From: Chondrus crispus
Taxonomy: Eukaryota > Rhodophyta > Florideophyceae > Gigartinales > Gigartinaceae
DNA: 64,000 bases
Reading direction: 5' to 3'
NCBI RefSeq assembly: GCF_000350225.1
Contig: NW_005179325.1
Location: 1-64,000 of the forward strand
Position numbers and translations under genes: made by a program. The notes under the pieces are model-generated. The model had not been told where the DNA came from. It worked only from the letters and a program-made list of their open reading frames with translations, and made no database searches. Positions within the stretch are counted from its first letter, which is position 1. The number at the start of each line of letters is the position of its first letter. This document shows, in pieces, positions 42,702-52,982 of the stretch.

Positions 42702-45700
42702 CTAGTGTCTATTGTTCCGGCGATTTGGATTAATTAATCCACGGTTTTGGATTAATTAATCCTTATGTAACAGTTGGTGGAGGGGTACTGGTAAGGACTA
42801 AAAGCCCTGGCATTTCATTGGAAAGGTCTCTTTATGTTTCATTACGACTTGAAGGAGTGAGTAGAAAGTACGTGGGATGTGAAGCATATCTTTCTCTTGG
42901 ACGAGTTCCTTATGAAGACATCTTTTGCGCTCTCTTCACGGTACCGCGAGCACAATCACGTCGTCTTCTTGCCACACACGACACTTTCCTTCTGCGCCCA
43001 CGAAGACGTCTACATGCGGTTGCGTGTCTTCTCGCTCTTCTTCGTCGGCGTTGCGTGCGAGCAGAGGCCTGGCGTCGGGGTCAACACAGCCGGACCTTAA
43101 GCCACTGACGTGCAAGCGCGTAGCCAGACAGAGTCGTAGTTGTTGTTGTCCACCAGCTTCAGCTACAGGTGCTCATAGAATTCGTTCTGTAGCACAGTTT
43201 GCAGCGGACCCCTGGAGGCTGAGTGCAGCAGTCATGCGTCGAAGATAACCAGACCCAGAAGAGAAACTCCTACCCTCATAGACTATTCGTGCGTCACTTA
43301 TGTTCGCTCCTACCTTAGGTCGTCCTGTCGACAGTGGTTGTACTGATCAATGCACGCACAGGCGGAATAGTTAATCTCAACGCACTGCGGATGCTCGACC
43401 GTGAGCGCAACCAGTGCAGGGCCGGTCTCAGTCTGGCTCCACGAGTGTGCTCGTACGGTATGCCTGCAGCAGCGCTCGACGCGGACGATATTAAGTAGCG
43501 CCGCTCGCGGTCGACTCAGATCAAGGCCATCTCCGCCACGTCACTGTTTTCGTTCTCATGTGCGAACGAGAGCCACTGCCCCCTGTATGCTACGGGGTTC
43601 GCGTTCAGCAGGCGCATAGGGAACTTACTCGTTTCCGTCTTGACCACTCCGATAAACCGCAGGCCTCACGACCGTAGATGAGTTCTCGCTTCGTAGCTTG
43701 CAAAGTACGACACGGCACAAACGATGCGTGTTCCGGCACCAAGCTAGGGGCGCAGCAGTCTGTCCAGCACAACAGTGCCGTAACCCAGCCCCTCCTCTCG
43801 TTCACTGGGACGCTCCTCCTTGTAGTGGTATGGATCCCTGCGGTTCGGTATTGGTCCGTCGCGGAAGGGGTGTCAACAGTAGCGGTGGACTACAACTCCA
43901 ACAACCTCAAGAGGAGGGTGGCTATAGCGAGACCGAAACGGACGAAGGGAAATGCTACCCCAGAAGACGGGAGATGAGTCCTAATTAGGAAGTTGGGGCC
44001 TAGGTCAGAGGGGATGGGGTGGCTCGTTTATTGTTCGGGAGGGAGGCAGTTCCTCTCTAGTACGTCTGCCTTCCTCGGGTCCCAAGCTACTGTAAGACTA
44101 TATTACCGTAGCTATCATAACTAAATAGTAGTGTAAGTGCCTACTAGCAGACCATCCGCGTACACGTGGACATCTGTGCCTCTAGCACCACGTGTACACT
44201 GGCCTATACACTAGTACACGTGCGCTGTCACTCCAGCTTGAACGTGTACACAAGGCTACGTGTACGACCCCTAGATAAGGCCACTCTAGATACTGTAGAG
44301 CGCCCGTAACGGAATTACCAAACTACTACACTCGTCGTGCTCGGCCGTCGTCAACAACTGCAACTGCATCATCACACCACTCCTTCCGCAAGCAGAGTTC
44401 TGGATCTCGCAGCCGTTCTCCGGCTTGTGGTCTATCGCCACGTACTGCGGAAGTCCATGCTCCATCCAGTGCCCGCCCTGCCCATACCACCGGCTCATTC
44501 TCTCTTCAACGGAGATGAGGTCGGACGGCACGAATTTTGAGGCCCGATCGTGTTGGATGGCCTCAACAAAATCGTCAACTAGCCTCCAGCGATGCATCTC
44601 CGATAGGTCATCCGCTGCACGCTCACCCTGCTCGCTGAACACCAGGACGGACGAGATGTACTCAAACCTGTTGCGGGGCATGCCGTTGTTGGTGCCAAGG
44701 CATGGAGCGGAGAGCAAGCGGTTCCTCGCATTGACAGCCCACAGCTTCCTCCGCTTCCCAAAGTGATACCTTGTTCCCAAGATAACGATGCCCAAGAACC
44801 TGAGCAGCTCCCTTGTGCTTACTCTTCGTTTCCCTTGTCATGTAGCACCTCCGACGTCCGCTGCGCCATCTTGATCAAATGGCCGTGAGATAATGTGGCC
44901 ATGAAGTAGTTGAGTGGGCGTCTCGTTGCCGAGGTTCCGGATTCACCCACTTCGACCATAGATTGCCCTCCAATACCCCGCATCTCCCCCATTCGACGCG
45001 GCACGGCCCACCCAACCGGCCCCAAGACTTCCCACTGGCTCCACACTACTCTATGCGCGTCGTAGGTGGTCTGGGTTTGCAGTGGAGACTCCGGGGATGG
45101 TGGTTCGTCTCGCTCAGGGCTACTGTAAGCTCTGTCACCCGTCTGCCCAGCGTTTCGTCCTTGCTCAGTTTGACGGGATGCAGGGGTCGCTGAGTTGCTT
45201 TGTCGCTGGGGTTGCGGCGCGAGAGTGAACAAGGGAGGATCCCCGAGCGTGACGCTGCGCGCACTGATGCGCCTGTCCAGCTGACCGGCCAGAGAATCCC
45301 ACCTCACGATGAGAAAGATGCTCACCCTCCTTTTCCAGCCTCCGTTTCCACCCTTATCACCCCGCTGTCACCAGGGTTTCCTTCTAAATCGACCCGTAAA
45401 AGCGCTTAGACTCTGCTTCTCCCAAGGCGAGATGCGCCCGGGTGTGTACACGCACCCCAATCTGCTGTTTCGCCAGAGACGACTTGGTCGAGCGCAGCGC
45501 GGCCTTGAGCTTGGCGTGGTGGTACTCCTTGCCGGTGGGGGTCATAATAGTTCGATGCGAAAGGCGCCCCTCACCTCCAAGACAATAAAATGGGCGCTGA
45601 ATCGATTCCCAGTGTTCATTGGTTGTCAAATCGAGCGGTTTAGCGTCCAACATTGTGCTGGAAAAGAATTAATTAATCCGTACAGTATTAATTAATCGTC

Positions 45701-45719
45701 ATGGGATAATAGACACTAG
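42702..45719 (-). mobile_element. piggyBac-like transposon 'E', 3.0 kb, flanked by CTAG
   Basis: Ends TGTCTATTGT (42706-42715) and ATAATAGACA (45706-45715) lie between CTAG words (42702-42705, 45716-45719). Each end has two palindromes of the type GGATTAATTAATCC just inside: about 42725-42765 on the left, 45667-45700 on the right. The paralogous LTR at 58.5 kb shows the empty site with a single TATCATAG in place, so one CTAG is target-derived. The right half encodes a piggyBac-like transposase fragment. 42780-44285 holds no recognisable ORF; 44130-44285 is rich in ACGTGTAC palindromes like those in L2 LTRs and may be an inserted LTR piece. Confidence 0.75.
44286..45325 (-). pseudogene. piggyBac-like transposase fragment in E
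   Basis: Minus-strand ORFs 45325-44819 and 44795-44286 (different frames, so one frameshift at about 44.8 kb) match the N-terminal two thirds of the transposase in element A (WEVLGPVGWAVPRR, LNYFMATLSHGHL, then SRWYGQGGHWMEHGLPQYVA, DHKPENGCEI). The first catalytic site reads ISVEERMSRWYG, where A has ICVDESMSRWYG: Glu in place of the first catalytic Asp. The second and third catalytic parts and the Cys-rich tail are missing. Not functional as read. Confidence 0.75.
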
Positions 45720-45932
45720 TGGACTACAGTACAGTACGGTCGGCTCAGTAGCTAGCTACTGTAGACAGTGCGGGCCGGCCCGCACTGTACCGCTGTCAGC
45801 CGTAGAGCACACGTGTAGTACACGTGGGGGTGCCCTCGCACCGTAAGATATGCGATCGCGCAGGCTGTAAGGTCCTGCATTACGGCGTCAGATCTAATTG
45901 TAAATCTAATGTATAGTCGTCGGCAGTTATAC

Positions 45933-48016
45933 TACAGTGGTTTCGCAATAAGGGGGTCCTCGATAAGCGAATATTCGCTATATGCGCATACAGATCTTTG
46001 CCACTGAGTTGGGAGACACGATTCTACTGCTTCTATGATATTTCTGTGAATACTCGATAAGTGCATAACAATAGTGACACAATTATCATGTTGGCCCACA
46101 TAATGGACTATCTATGTAACATTCTTTAGTATGACAACTGTGGACTGTAATCAATTTTTGGCGCACCAAAACCGAAACAGATTCTGCTGCACGCCACTTA
46201 TCTTCCCGCCGAAACCAACCAGCGACTTTACACAAGAGGGCATATTTCGAGGCCACACTTGTGTTGACTGCCCTGCATACCAAACCGCCATGTCAACTGT
46301 TCAAGATGCCCGGCGCAGCTGCACTCTAACAGTTTAGCAGAAGCAACAAATTGTTGACGAAAAAAACGCCGCGTCTCAGGCGGTCAACCCTTCGATCAAA
46401 CCACATTGGCAGCATGGGGGGTTCCGCCTATTGCGTCCACCTAGTCAATCATCCATGTCCCGCCTCCTCCGCAGTGTCTACAAACATTCGCTTTTTCCGT
46501 CCACGATTCACAAGAGAAACCGCCTTGGAGAGTGTAAGGAGCTAGAGTCTGCTTTGTACTCGTGGGTAAACGCACAGTTTTCCAAACGTCGATGTATCAA
46601 CGGCGAATTAATTCGACGTCAAGCCGCACGGTTACAGTCCCAGATGAATTCCCAACTCCCGCCCCAGGAGCGAAAACATCTTCGCTTCAGCTTTGGATGG
46701 CTCAACAACTTCCAGCGTCGCTGCGACCTATAGTCTCTGAAGTGTCACGGCGAGAGTGGCGACGCAGACCAGTCTGCAATTGACAAGGCTGTGCCCGATA
46801 TTCGCAAGATCCTCCAGGTTTACAAGCCGGAAGACATATTCAATGGCGATGAGTTCGGACACTAGTACTCTATGGCACCCGACCGCACGATCGCAGCTCA
46901 AAGACTCCCTGGGCGCAAGAAGGAGAAAACGAGACTAACCTACCTTGCTTGCTGTAACGCAAATGGTACGGAAAAAGTGCCGCTCATGTGCATTGGCAGT
47001 GCCTACAAACCGAGGTGCTACAAGAAGAAAACCGGACAAGAACTTGGCTTTGATTATCACAGCAACCGCAAGGCGTGGATGACGACAGATCTTTTTGTTG
47101 GATGGCTACTTCGGTTCTCATCCTACGTGACTCGAACAGGCTCTAATCGAAACGTTATCTTGCTGCTTGATAACTGTTCTGCCCATGGACATGTGGACTC
47201 ACTTCCTCCGTTAGACAACGTAGAGATTGTGTTTCTTCCCCCCAATACCACGTCAAAGTTGCAACCTATGGATGCCGGAATTATTGCAGCTCTTAAGGTG
47301 AGGTACCGGCGACTACAGTACGAGCATGCTTTGGACCGTGTGGATGCTGGTGTCGGGGAAATTTATAAAATGGACCAATTAACGGCGATGAGGTGGATGC
47401 GGACCATATGCGATCAACTTTCGAAAAGTGTTATGGCCAATTGTTGGCACCACACGGATCTAATGGATGGGGATTGTCTAGACCCAAGAAGTTCTGAGGA
47501 TGAGGAGGTGGCGGGAATACGGGCTGCTCTATCTAGTCTGTTGCCTGACAATGTGAGAGCGAACATGTCCGTGCGTTCTATTCTCAATCCGGTCAGGGAG
47601 GATGACTGTTTTGAGGACATTAATGAAGACAATTTTGGCAGAGGAGGCCGCCGCAGGTATCCGCGGAAATACGGAAGCGACAGAGCATGCAGATGACGAG
47701 GTTTCATATCTTGACGAGATGAAGTTTGAGGAAAAATTGCGGGCGGTGGTTGTTGTTCGCCATCTGCTCGAGAGTCATGATGCCATAGACCCTCTAATTA
47801 GCAATGCCCTGCGGTCTACTCAAAGACAGTTGAAGCGCGAGCGGTCGCAGGAATCGCGCCAGACCAGAATTACCAGCTTTTTTGAATAAATGTTTTGACG
47901 GTTGGGATTGTTTCAAATATGGGCTCCGTATGTAACAATTTGATAAGCGAATAATCACGATAAGCGCATACAGACCTTATCCACGCCCAATATGCGCTTA
48001 TCGCGAAACCACTGTA
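45933..48016 (+). mobile_element. Tigger/pogo-like DNA transposon, 2080 bp, TA target
   Basis: Terminal inverted repeats CAGTGGTTTCGC(A/G)ATAAG start at 45935 and end at 48014, with TA duplications at 45933-45934 and 48015-48016. Subterminal words GATAAGCGAATA and GCGCATACAGA occur near both ends. It codes for a pogo-type transposase. It inserted into the last bases of the L2 solo LTR. Confidence 0.95.
46290..47889 (+). pseudogene. Tigger/pogo transposase, three in-frame TAG codons and one frameshift
   Basis: ATG 46290. The frame runs through an N-terminal psq-type HTH (QKQQIVDEKNAA, about 46338-46373) and a CENP-B-type HTH (46500-46730: SALYSWVNAQF, GWLNNFQRRCD). The DDE core has the triad in FNGDEF (GAT 46848), LLDNCSAH (GAT 47169) and QPMDAG (GAT 47271). 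The acidic C-terminus ends RITSFFE in another frame, after a frameshift at about 47.60-47.70 kb. TAG codons interrupt the main frame at 46335-46337, 46731-46733 and 46863-46865; no TAA or TGA occurs before the frameshift. All three fit C-to-T changes of CAG or TGG codons. Length and domain order are normal for Tigger. Inactive as read unless TAG is read through. Confidence 0.9.
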
Positions 48017-48599
48017 CACTCCGGCGACCGGACCAGCCACGACAGAGGATTGGGCGCTGGCGCGCCGGTGCCTCGAGGAGCTCTTCGCGCAATTGAGCAT
48101 CGTTCGTCACCCTTCGAAGGGGTGCTGGGAGGGAGCGCAGCATCTGCACCATCTAGGGGTTCACTTGGACACTTTGGCCATGAAGGTGTAACTTTCGGAG
48201 GGAAGAGGGCTCAAGGTTCTACGTTTGGCGAGAGATCTCCTGCTGGTGCCTAAGGAAAAACGCGGTTGGGCTTCTTTGGAAAAGCCGAGGCATTTGTGCC
48301 GGGTCGCTGTATCTCTCATCCTCGCAGTGCCGCTTGCTCGCTTCTACACAGTCACTCTCTTCTTCGACATGGCCGGAGCAGAGCGCGAGGAGCGAGGGCC
48401 AAGTACGAAGCGAGGTGTTGTTGCGAGCGCAGCCAGCCTCTCCGTAGCCCTGCCCCCGCACCCCCGCTTAGGACTCCGCCCCCAGACTCTCGGCTCCGCA
48501 CTGCGTCGCTGCATGGGCGGGGCCCCTGCGCACCCGCAGCCTCGTCGGCTGTAACAAGATACGCGCCCGACCAGACGCTCTCAACGGAATGTATCATAT

Positions 48600-49128
48600 C
48601 GGCGAAGAAGATTTAGGACTATATCACGCGATGTAAGGCACGAACCTTACAGTCTGCCCGCGGGCACACACACGTATATTGTCAGCGAGAATACGCACAT
48701 GTACTGTCAGCCTGGATGACTGACAGTGCTACAGTAGCTGAGTACAGTGTCTCAGCACTATAGCGCGCTACAATACAGTGCGAACTGTACTGTAGCCCTG
48801 TATTCTACTACTTGTATACTAAAACCACTGGGGGCCACCGGCGTGTGAGACGAACAAGCACGGGCTTGGCTAGAACCTCACCGCCGGCTACACTCGACGC
48901 TTATTCTAACTCACGGACGCTCTCTTTGTTCGCGTTTTGGAGTAGAAAGACACGGATAGCGGACGCGTAGTGAGCCGGGATCCGCCGCTGCCCGTCGGTA
49001 TTTCAACTTCACCCAGTAGCGCACCGGGGCGTAGAGGCATTGATCCTCTCTATCGCGTACACTAACGCGTTCGCGACCCCACCCGCTCTACCACCGCTAC
49101 CGGCCTGTGTCCTTAAGTATGTGTTGCT
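48600..49128 (+). repeat. L2-family LTR fragment, interrupted on the right
   Basis: Diverged match to the LTR at 61471-62172 in the same orientation (CTGTCAGCC..GGCTGACAG-type hairpin, AACAAGCACGGGCTTG, GCTTATTCTAA, GCACCGGGGCGT, CTCTACCACCGCTAC). It breaks off at the solo L1-family LTR that begins at 49129. The left end is not clear. Confidence 0.6.
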
Positions 49129-49690
49129 TGTGATATAATTATCCTCGTCCCGAGCACTCGGAAACGGGGGGTTAGAGGCAAGGGAGCGGGCGACGCTGGG
49201 TTACCGCGCACGAACGCCACCCGTACGTATGAAATCGAAAAGAGGGAGGGCACACATGGTCGGTGACGCTCGGCCGGTCGGAGGTGCTATAACCGGACGG
49301 CCGGTCATGGGCTAAGGGAAACTGAGATCGGCGATGGCTTGGAGCCGTAAAAATGATGCGAAGCGAGTCTGCTTCCGGTTTATCGGGACGGGGCAGGTGC
49401 CAAAGTCTTAATTCTTCAGAGGGACGCCCGCACACCAGTCCCTCTACCGCAGCTGTTACCTACTGTAGACCAGACACTGTTCTAAATGGCCAATTCGTGC
49501 AATTAACTACTAATTACTAATGACCCACCGTTCGGATCTTGCACCTGTAGCCGGCGGAATATTACTCTTCTCCACACCGGCCCCCAGCTCTAAATACAAC
49601 TCCTTGCGGTTGTTCTCGCGCTTACACCTGAGGTCACTGTACGCCGGAGCGGCAGCGGTGGCGCCGTCGCCTCCGCGCAATTATACTACA
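49129..49690 (-). repeat. solo LTR of the L1 family with TTGCT target duplications
   Basis: 562 bp, TGTGATATAAT to TTATACTACA, alignable along its length with the L1 LTRs (TCGTCCCGA, GGACGGGGCAGGTGCC, GTTACCTACTGTA, TAACTACTAATTACTA) but clearly diverged. The direct repeat TTGCT flanks it at 49124-49128 and 49691-49695. It arose by LTR-LTR recombination; older than L1. Confidence 0.85.
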
Positions 49691-49695
49691 TTGCT

Positions 49696-51999
49696 TACTG
49701 TCCCCTTTTTTCTTGCGTTCTACCGTGTCTTTCATCGGAATGAGCATATACCCCCGGCCGTTCGTGGGCTGTTTATGCTACACGTCCAATCGCCTGGCCA
49801 GGTACTCAGACCGTCAGGGCTTTTCCCGAATGACCGCCATGCCGTTCGTCCTCCTTTCATTCCGGTATCGATCGCAAAAAGCTCGTACACAAACATTGAT
49901 CGCGGCAGCCAGTCCGCTCGAAAAGACAAAGACACTTGTAATTACTAAAACACGATCAATGAGGTTGGAAGACACTCCAAGAGTCAGAACAATGCCAACG
50001 CTACGAATCCGAGTAATCAACATAGGTGGTACTACTCCTATCTCGTAGATCACGAAATTTCGGAAGCATTGATGCCAATCGTCCATAATAATGCTGTTGC
50101 AAGTACCGGGGACTTGTATGACAAGATGAACTATTATGAATCCCACCCACGCATGGAAAGCGCGTCGCATTTCTGGTGCACAAGATAGCCGATGACTACA
50201 TGTTCGATCCGATGATTAGGACTCCGCATTTGTCCGCTACTCACAAGACCGTGATCACGAAAACGCGATCGAAGCTCAAATCTATAGTGAAGGAGTAACA
50301 TAAGGTGGTAGAAATGGTGGACTAACAGTACTTGACAATAGCGAAATTGCATCCAAACATGAGAAATCATAAAAGAACAAACAAAGTTTTGACCAAGAGC
50401 GAGCTGTCTCAGTACCACCAAATATGGATGCCTCACCGGTGCAATTTGTCGAGGATCCGCATGACACTCTCTTGCGAAGGATGTGCGTACTAGCAAAAAA
50501 CAACCGCAGTTACCAATTGCTTCTGCTACCAGTTTCAGGTGATTCGCAGTACAAGAGAGACCCGCAATGCTCGCTTGAGCATCTCTGACTGTATGTGAAG
50601 TGAAATACGCAAAAACAACGAATCCAGTCACACTCGCTCGACCTACGTACGCGAAAGAACTCGCCAAAGAGGCCGTGCGTCTGCCAGGATTATAGGAAAT
50701 CCGCTATAGCGTCCCAACAATTTGCAAGATCAAAAGATTGTTCTCATAAGTCAAACTAGAGTCGTTTACAACGAGCTCATACATACAAAGGCGAAAAATG
50801 AATCGCAGATGTCCGCCATGAGCGATATGGTGTACAATTTATGACTGGGGACTCTCCCAAAACAGATAACGTCAAAATCAAAACCCTTGTCATCACAACC
50901 GGTGATCGCTAAGGACATGAAGGGGGATCCTAGAGCCAGTGAATCTTCGGATTACTCCGGCGAAGAGGGAAAAGACGGGGAAACATTTTCCAGCTCAGAT
51001 GGGAATGGCAACACATAAAGCATTAGTCTTGTTTTTGGAGGATATCGTACCGCTGTTAGTATGTCAGAAGGTGACGACTCGTGTTTAGAAGCTTCTATCA
51101 GTATTTGACTTCGAGTTTGACCCTCAATTTTAGCTTCACCAGTATTTTCACACTCCTTTCCATACTGCAAAGGCCATGTAAACAGTCGGGAGATGATATA
51201 TATAGACTGTGATGTCTGCTCAGAAATGACAGAACGTTTCTTGCGTTAGATAATGTCTCAATTACAGTGTCCTCCTCTTTACAGAGCTGCATCTCCTTCC
51301 CCATTTTCTTGCCTTTTCGTTTATAAAATGATAATATCTCTGATGTGAAGCTTTCGGGACCTGTGTGAACGTTTGTTCATTGTTCCATTGGAAGGCTTTT
51401 ATATACTATGCTATATGCCGTATTTGAACTGCCCGGCGGGAAGGGCGATTATAAAATTGTTGGGAGGGCGTGAAATGCCTGGGTTAAGAGGCAGTTCTCA
51501 TCGGTTCAGTCATAGAAACGACGTGCAAACTACAGCGGTATCGTCCCGTTACCGACAGAAGTTTCCGCTAAATGCGGGTTTCCTGTCGCTTGTTTGTTGG
51601 CGCAGGGTTCTACGATGTTGCGAGAAGTTGGTTGGCACCTGGATAGCATGATCTCAGTGACGTTGCTCACTGTGGTAAGTTGTTCAGACGGAGGCCCTTT
51701 CCATCTACAGTGGGATGTAGGCTTGGTACATCACTGCTAGGACAATGCTGTAGTGCAATGTGCCTGTCGGGCCGGAACCAGGGTCCAAGGGTCCAGCGAC
51801 AACACAACCAACAAGAGTTGCCGACGGCAGAGTCCTACGGAGTGTCCGATTCTCCCTTACCCTCTAAGTGAGTTTGCGGCCCACAGTAGCTCAAGTCCCT
51901 GATAGGGGGGGCAACAGGAAGAGGCCCGCCCCGGGACGAATGGTGGTAGAGTCTTGTACAGGCAGCTGCTCGGCGAGTTCAGGGCGGTGATTAGGAAGC
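49696..51999. other. no recognised gene
   Basis: AT-richer region with ORFs on both strands, the longest minus 50667-50134 (177 codons, hydrophobic and His/Tyr-rich, probably a shadow). No domain, repeat end or RNA gene could be supported. The right LTR continuation of the L2 fragment is expected at 49696 on but is not clear. Confidence 0.3.
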
Positions 52000-52860
52000 C
52001 GAGCCCGATGGGTCGTAAAGCCAATGCTCGCGGAGCGCCTGTTACACCTTATACCCTTGATAAGGTCTTCAACGGGGGCGTTGCAACGCAGCCCGACGGG
52101 AATTAGCAAACACGTAGCAGCGCTACACCTCCGTACTGCCCGATGGTAAAGTACCGACACCGGAACGGTCGCAACCTGTACCCGATGGAACCAACACTGT
52201 CCTGTATACACAACAGGACCTTCGAGGGAGACGTCGTCGCAACAGCCTCCGTCGGTGGACGTAAAAAAGTAGCAGCGCTACACCCACGTGTCGCCCGATG
52301 GCCAAGACACCTACACCGGTCCGGTTGCAACCAAAGCCGATGGCACCAACAACAAACAAAAGAACCAACACAAGAGCCCGATGACTCCAGTCGTGACAAT
52401 GCGGATCGCAATCAGGCACTATGGAACCAACACAAGATAAGGGAATAGAAATAGAGATAGAAATAGAAAAGGATAGGTGAAATAAAGGAAAAGGAAAGGG
52501 AACCCCCGAGCGCCAAGGATAACGTAATCTGTGGTAAAAGGGAGCGTCTTGGGAAAGACGGACTTCGACCAAGGCGATATTCAACTCTGGCAACTCGGGT
52601 TACCTTTACTGACTTGGTGGTCAGAGGGCTAAGGTATATATCGCCCCGCCGGAGCCACTACAGTAGCTCGCGGCGCTAGATCCTAGATGTAATCTAGTGT
52701 CAGCAAAGTTAATGCCAACTAATTAACTAAATAAAATAAAATAATTAAAAATTAAAACTGTGCAGTTATTCACACGTGTGTCCCCCAACCCGGAATACTT
52801 TTCATATCCAAATATTTTCCTTTCTTTTCACCCCCCTTTTCAGGTGCGTATTGCACTACA
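52000..52860 (-). repeat. L3 left LTR (3' LTR), left edge undefined
   Basis: The right edge at 52860 ends TTGCACTACA, and the next bases on the minus strand are a purine tract (CGGAAAGGGGATA), the same arrangement as at L1's 3' LTR. An ACACGTGTG word and an AT-rich stretch with repeated TAAAATAAAA lie at the same relative place as in L1. Inside are two direct copies of a roughly 155-bp unit (each with TAGCAGCGCTACAC, at about 52115 and 52270). No second copy is in the window, so the left edge is a guess. Confidence 0.45.
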
Positions 52861-52982
52861 TATCCCCTTTCCGAGCGCTCTTGCAAGCCGCTCCGTCATC
52901 GTATAATATCCTCGCCGTTTCTCTCATAACCCTACACCGCCGCATCCGGTAATCGGTGAAAGTGCAAGAGCAAGAAGGGCCC

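Larger units (their letters stand above)
42291..48018 (-). repeat. solo LTR of family L2, interrupted by elements E and Tigger
   Basis: Pieces 42291-42705, 45720-45934 and the last CA at 48017-48018 together match the LTR at 58119-58773: start TGTxGCATAAACACCC, a middle with GGAGCAGTACTGG and palindromic ACGTGT/TACTGTA words, end TTATACTACA. E sits at its CTAG; the Tigger element sits at the TA of its terminal TACTACA. It is diverged from the 58-kb copy, so it is old. Confidence 0.75.
41505..48350 (+). mobile_element. DIRS-like retroelement remnant, split by a nested stack
   Basis: The plus strand at 41990-42290 shows a DIRS-type RT (CDVKSVYRHFYLHPAMRD, FVALPFGWG, LWFTKFLRPLVRYLRE). The plus strand at 48020-48350 shows the region that normally follows (RHPSKGCWEGAQHLHHLGVH, LARDLL, PLARFYT). 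Everything between is later insertions. An 18-bp word (CTCCGGCGACCAGGCCAG, two mismatches) lies at both junctions, 42273-42290 and 48019-48036. This is an old copy with several breaks; its terminal repeats and tyrosine recombinase were not seen. Confidence 0.75.

Noticed and set aside
46290-47889. TAG reassigned to an amino acid, suggested by in-frame TAG codons in the Tigger gene and one in the F gene
   Set aside because: Other elements here are interrupted by TGA and TAA too, and an ordinary frameshift is present; decay explains it.
50134-50667. 177-codon minus-strand ORF
   Set aside because: No recognisable domain, non-compact composition, no context; not reported as a gene.
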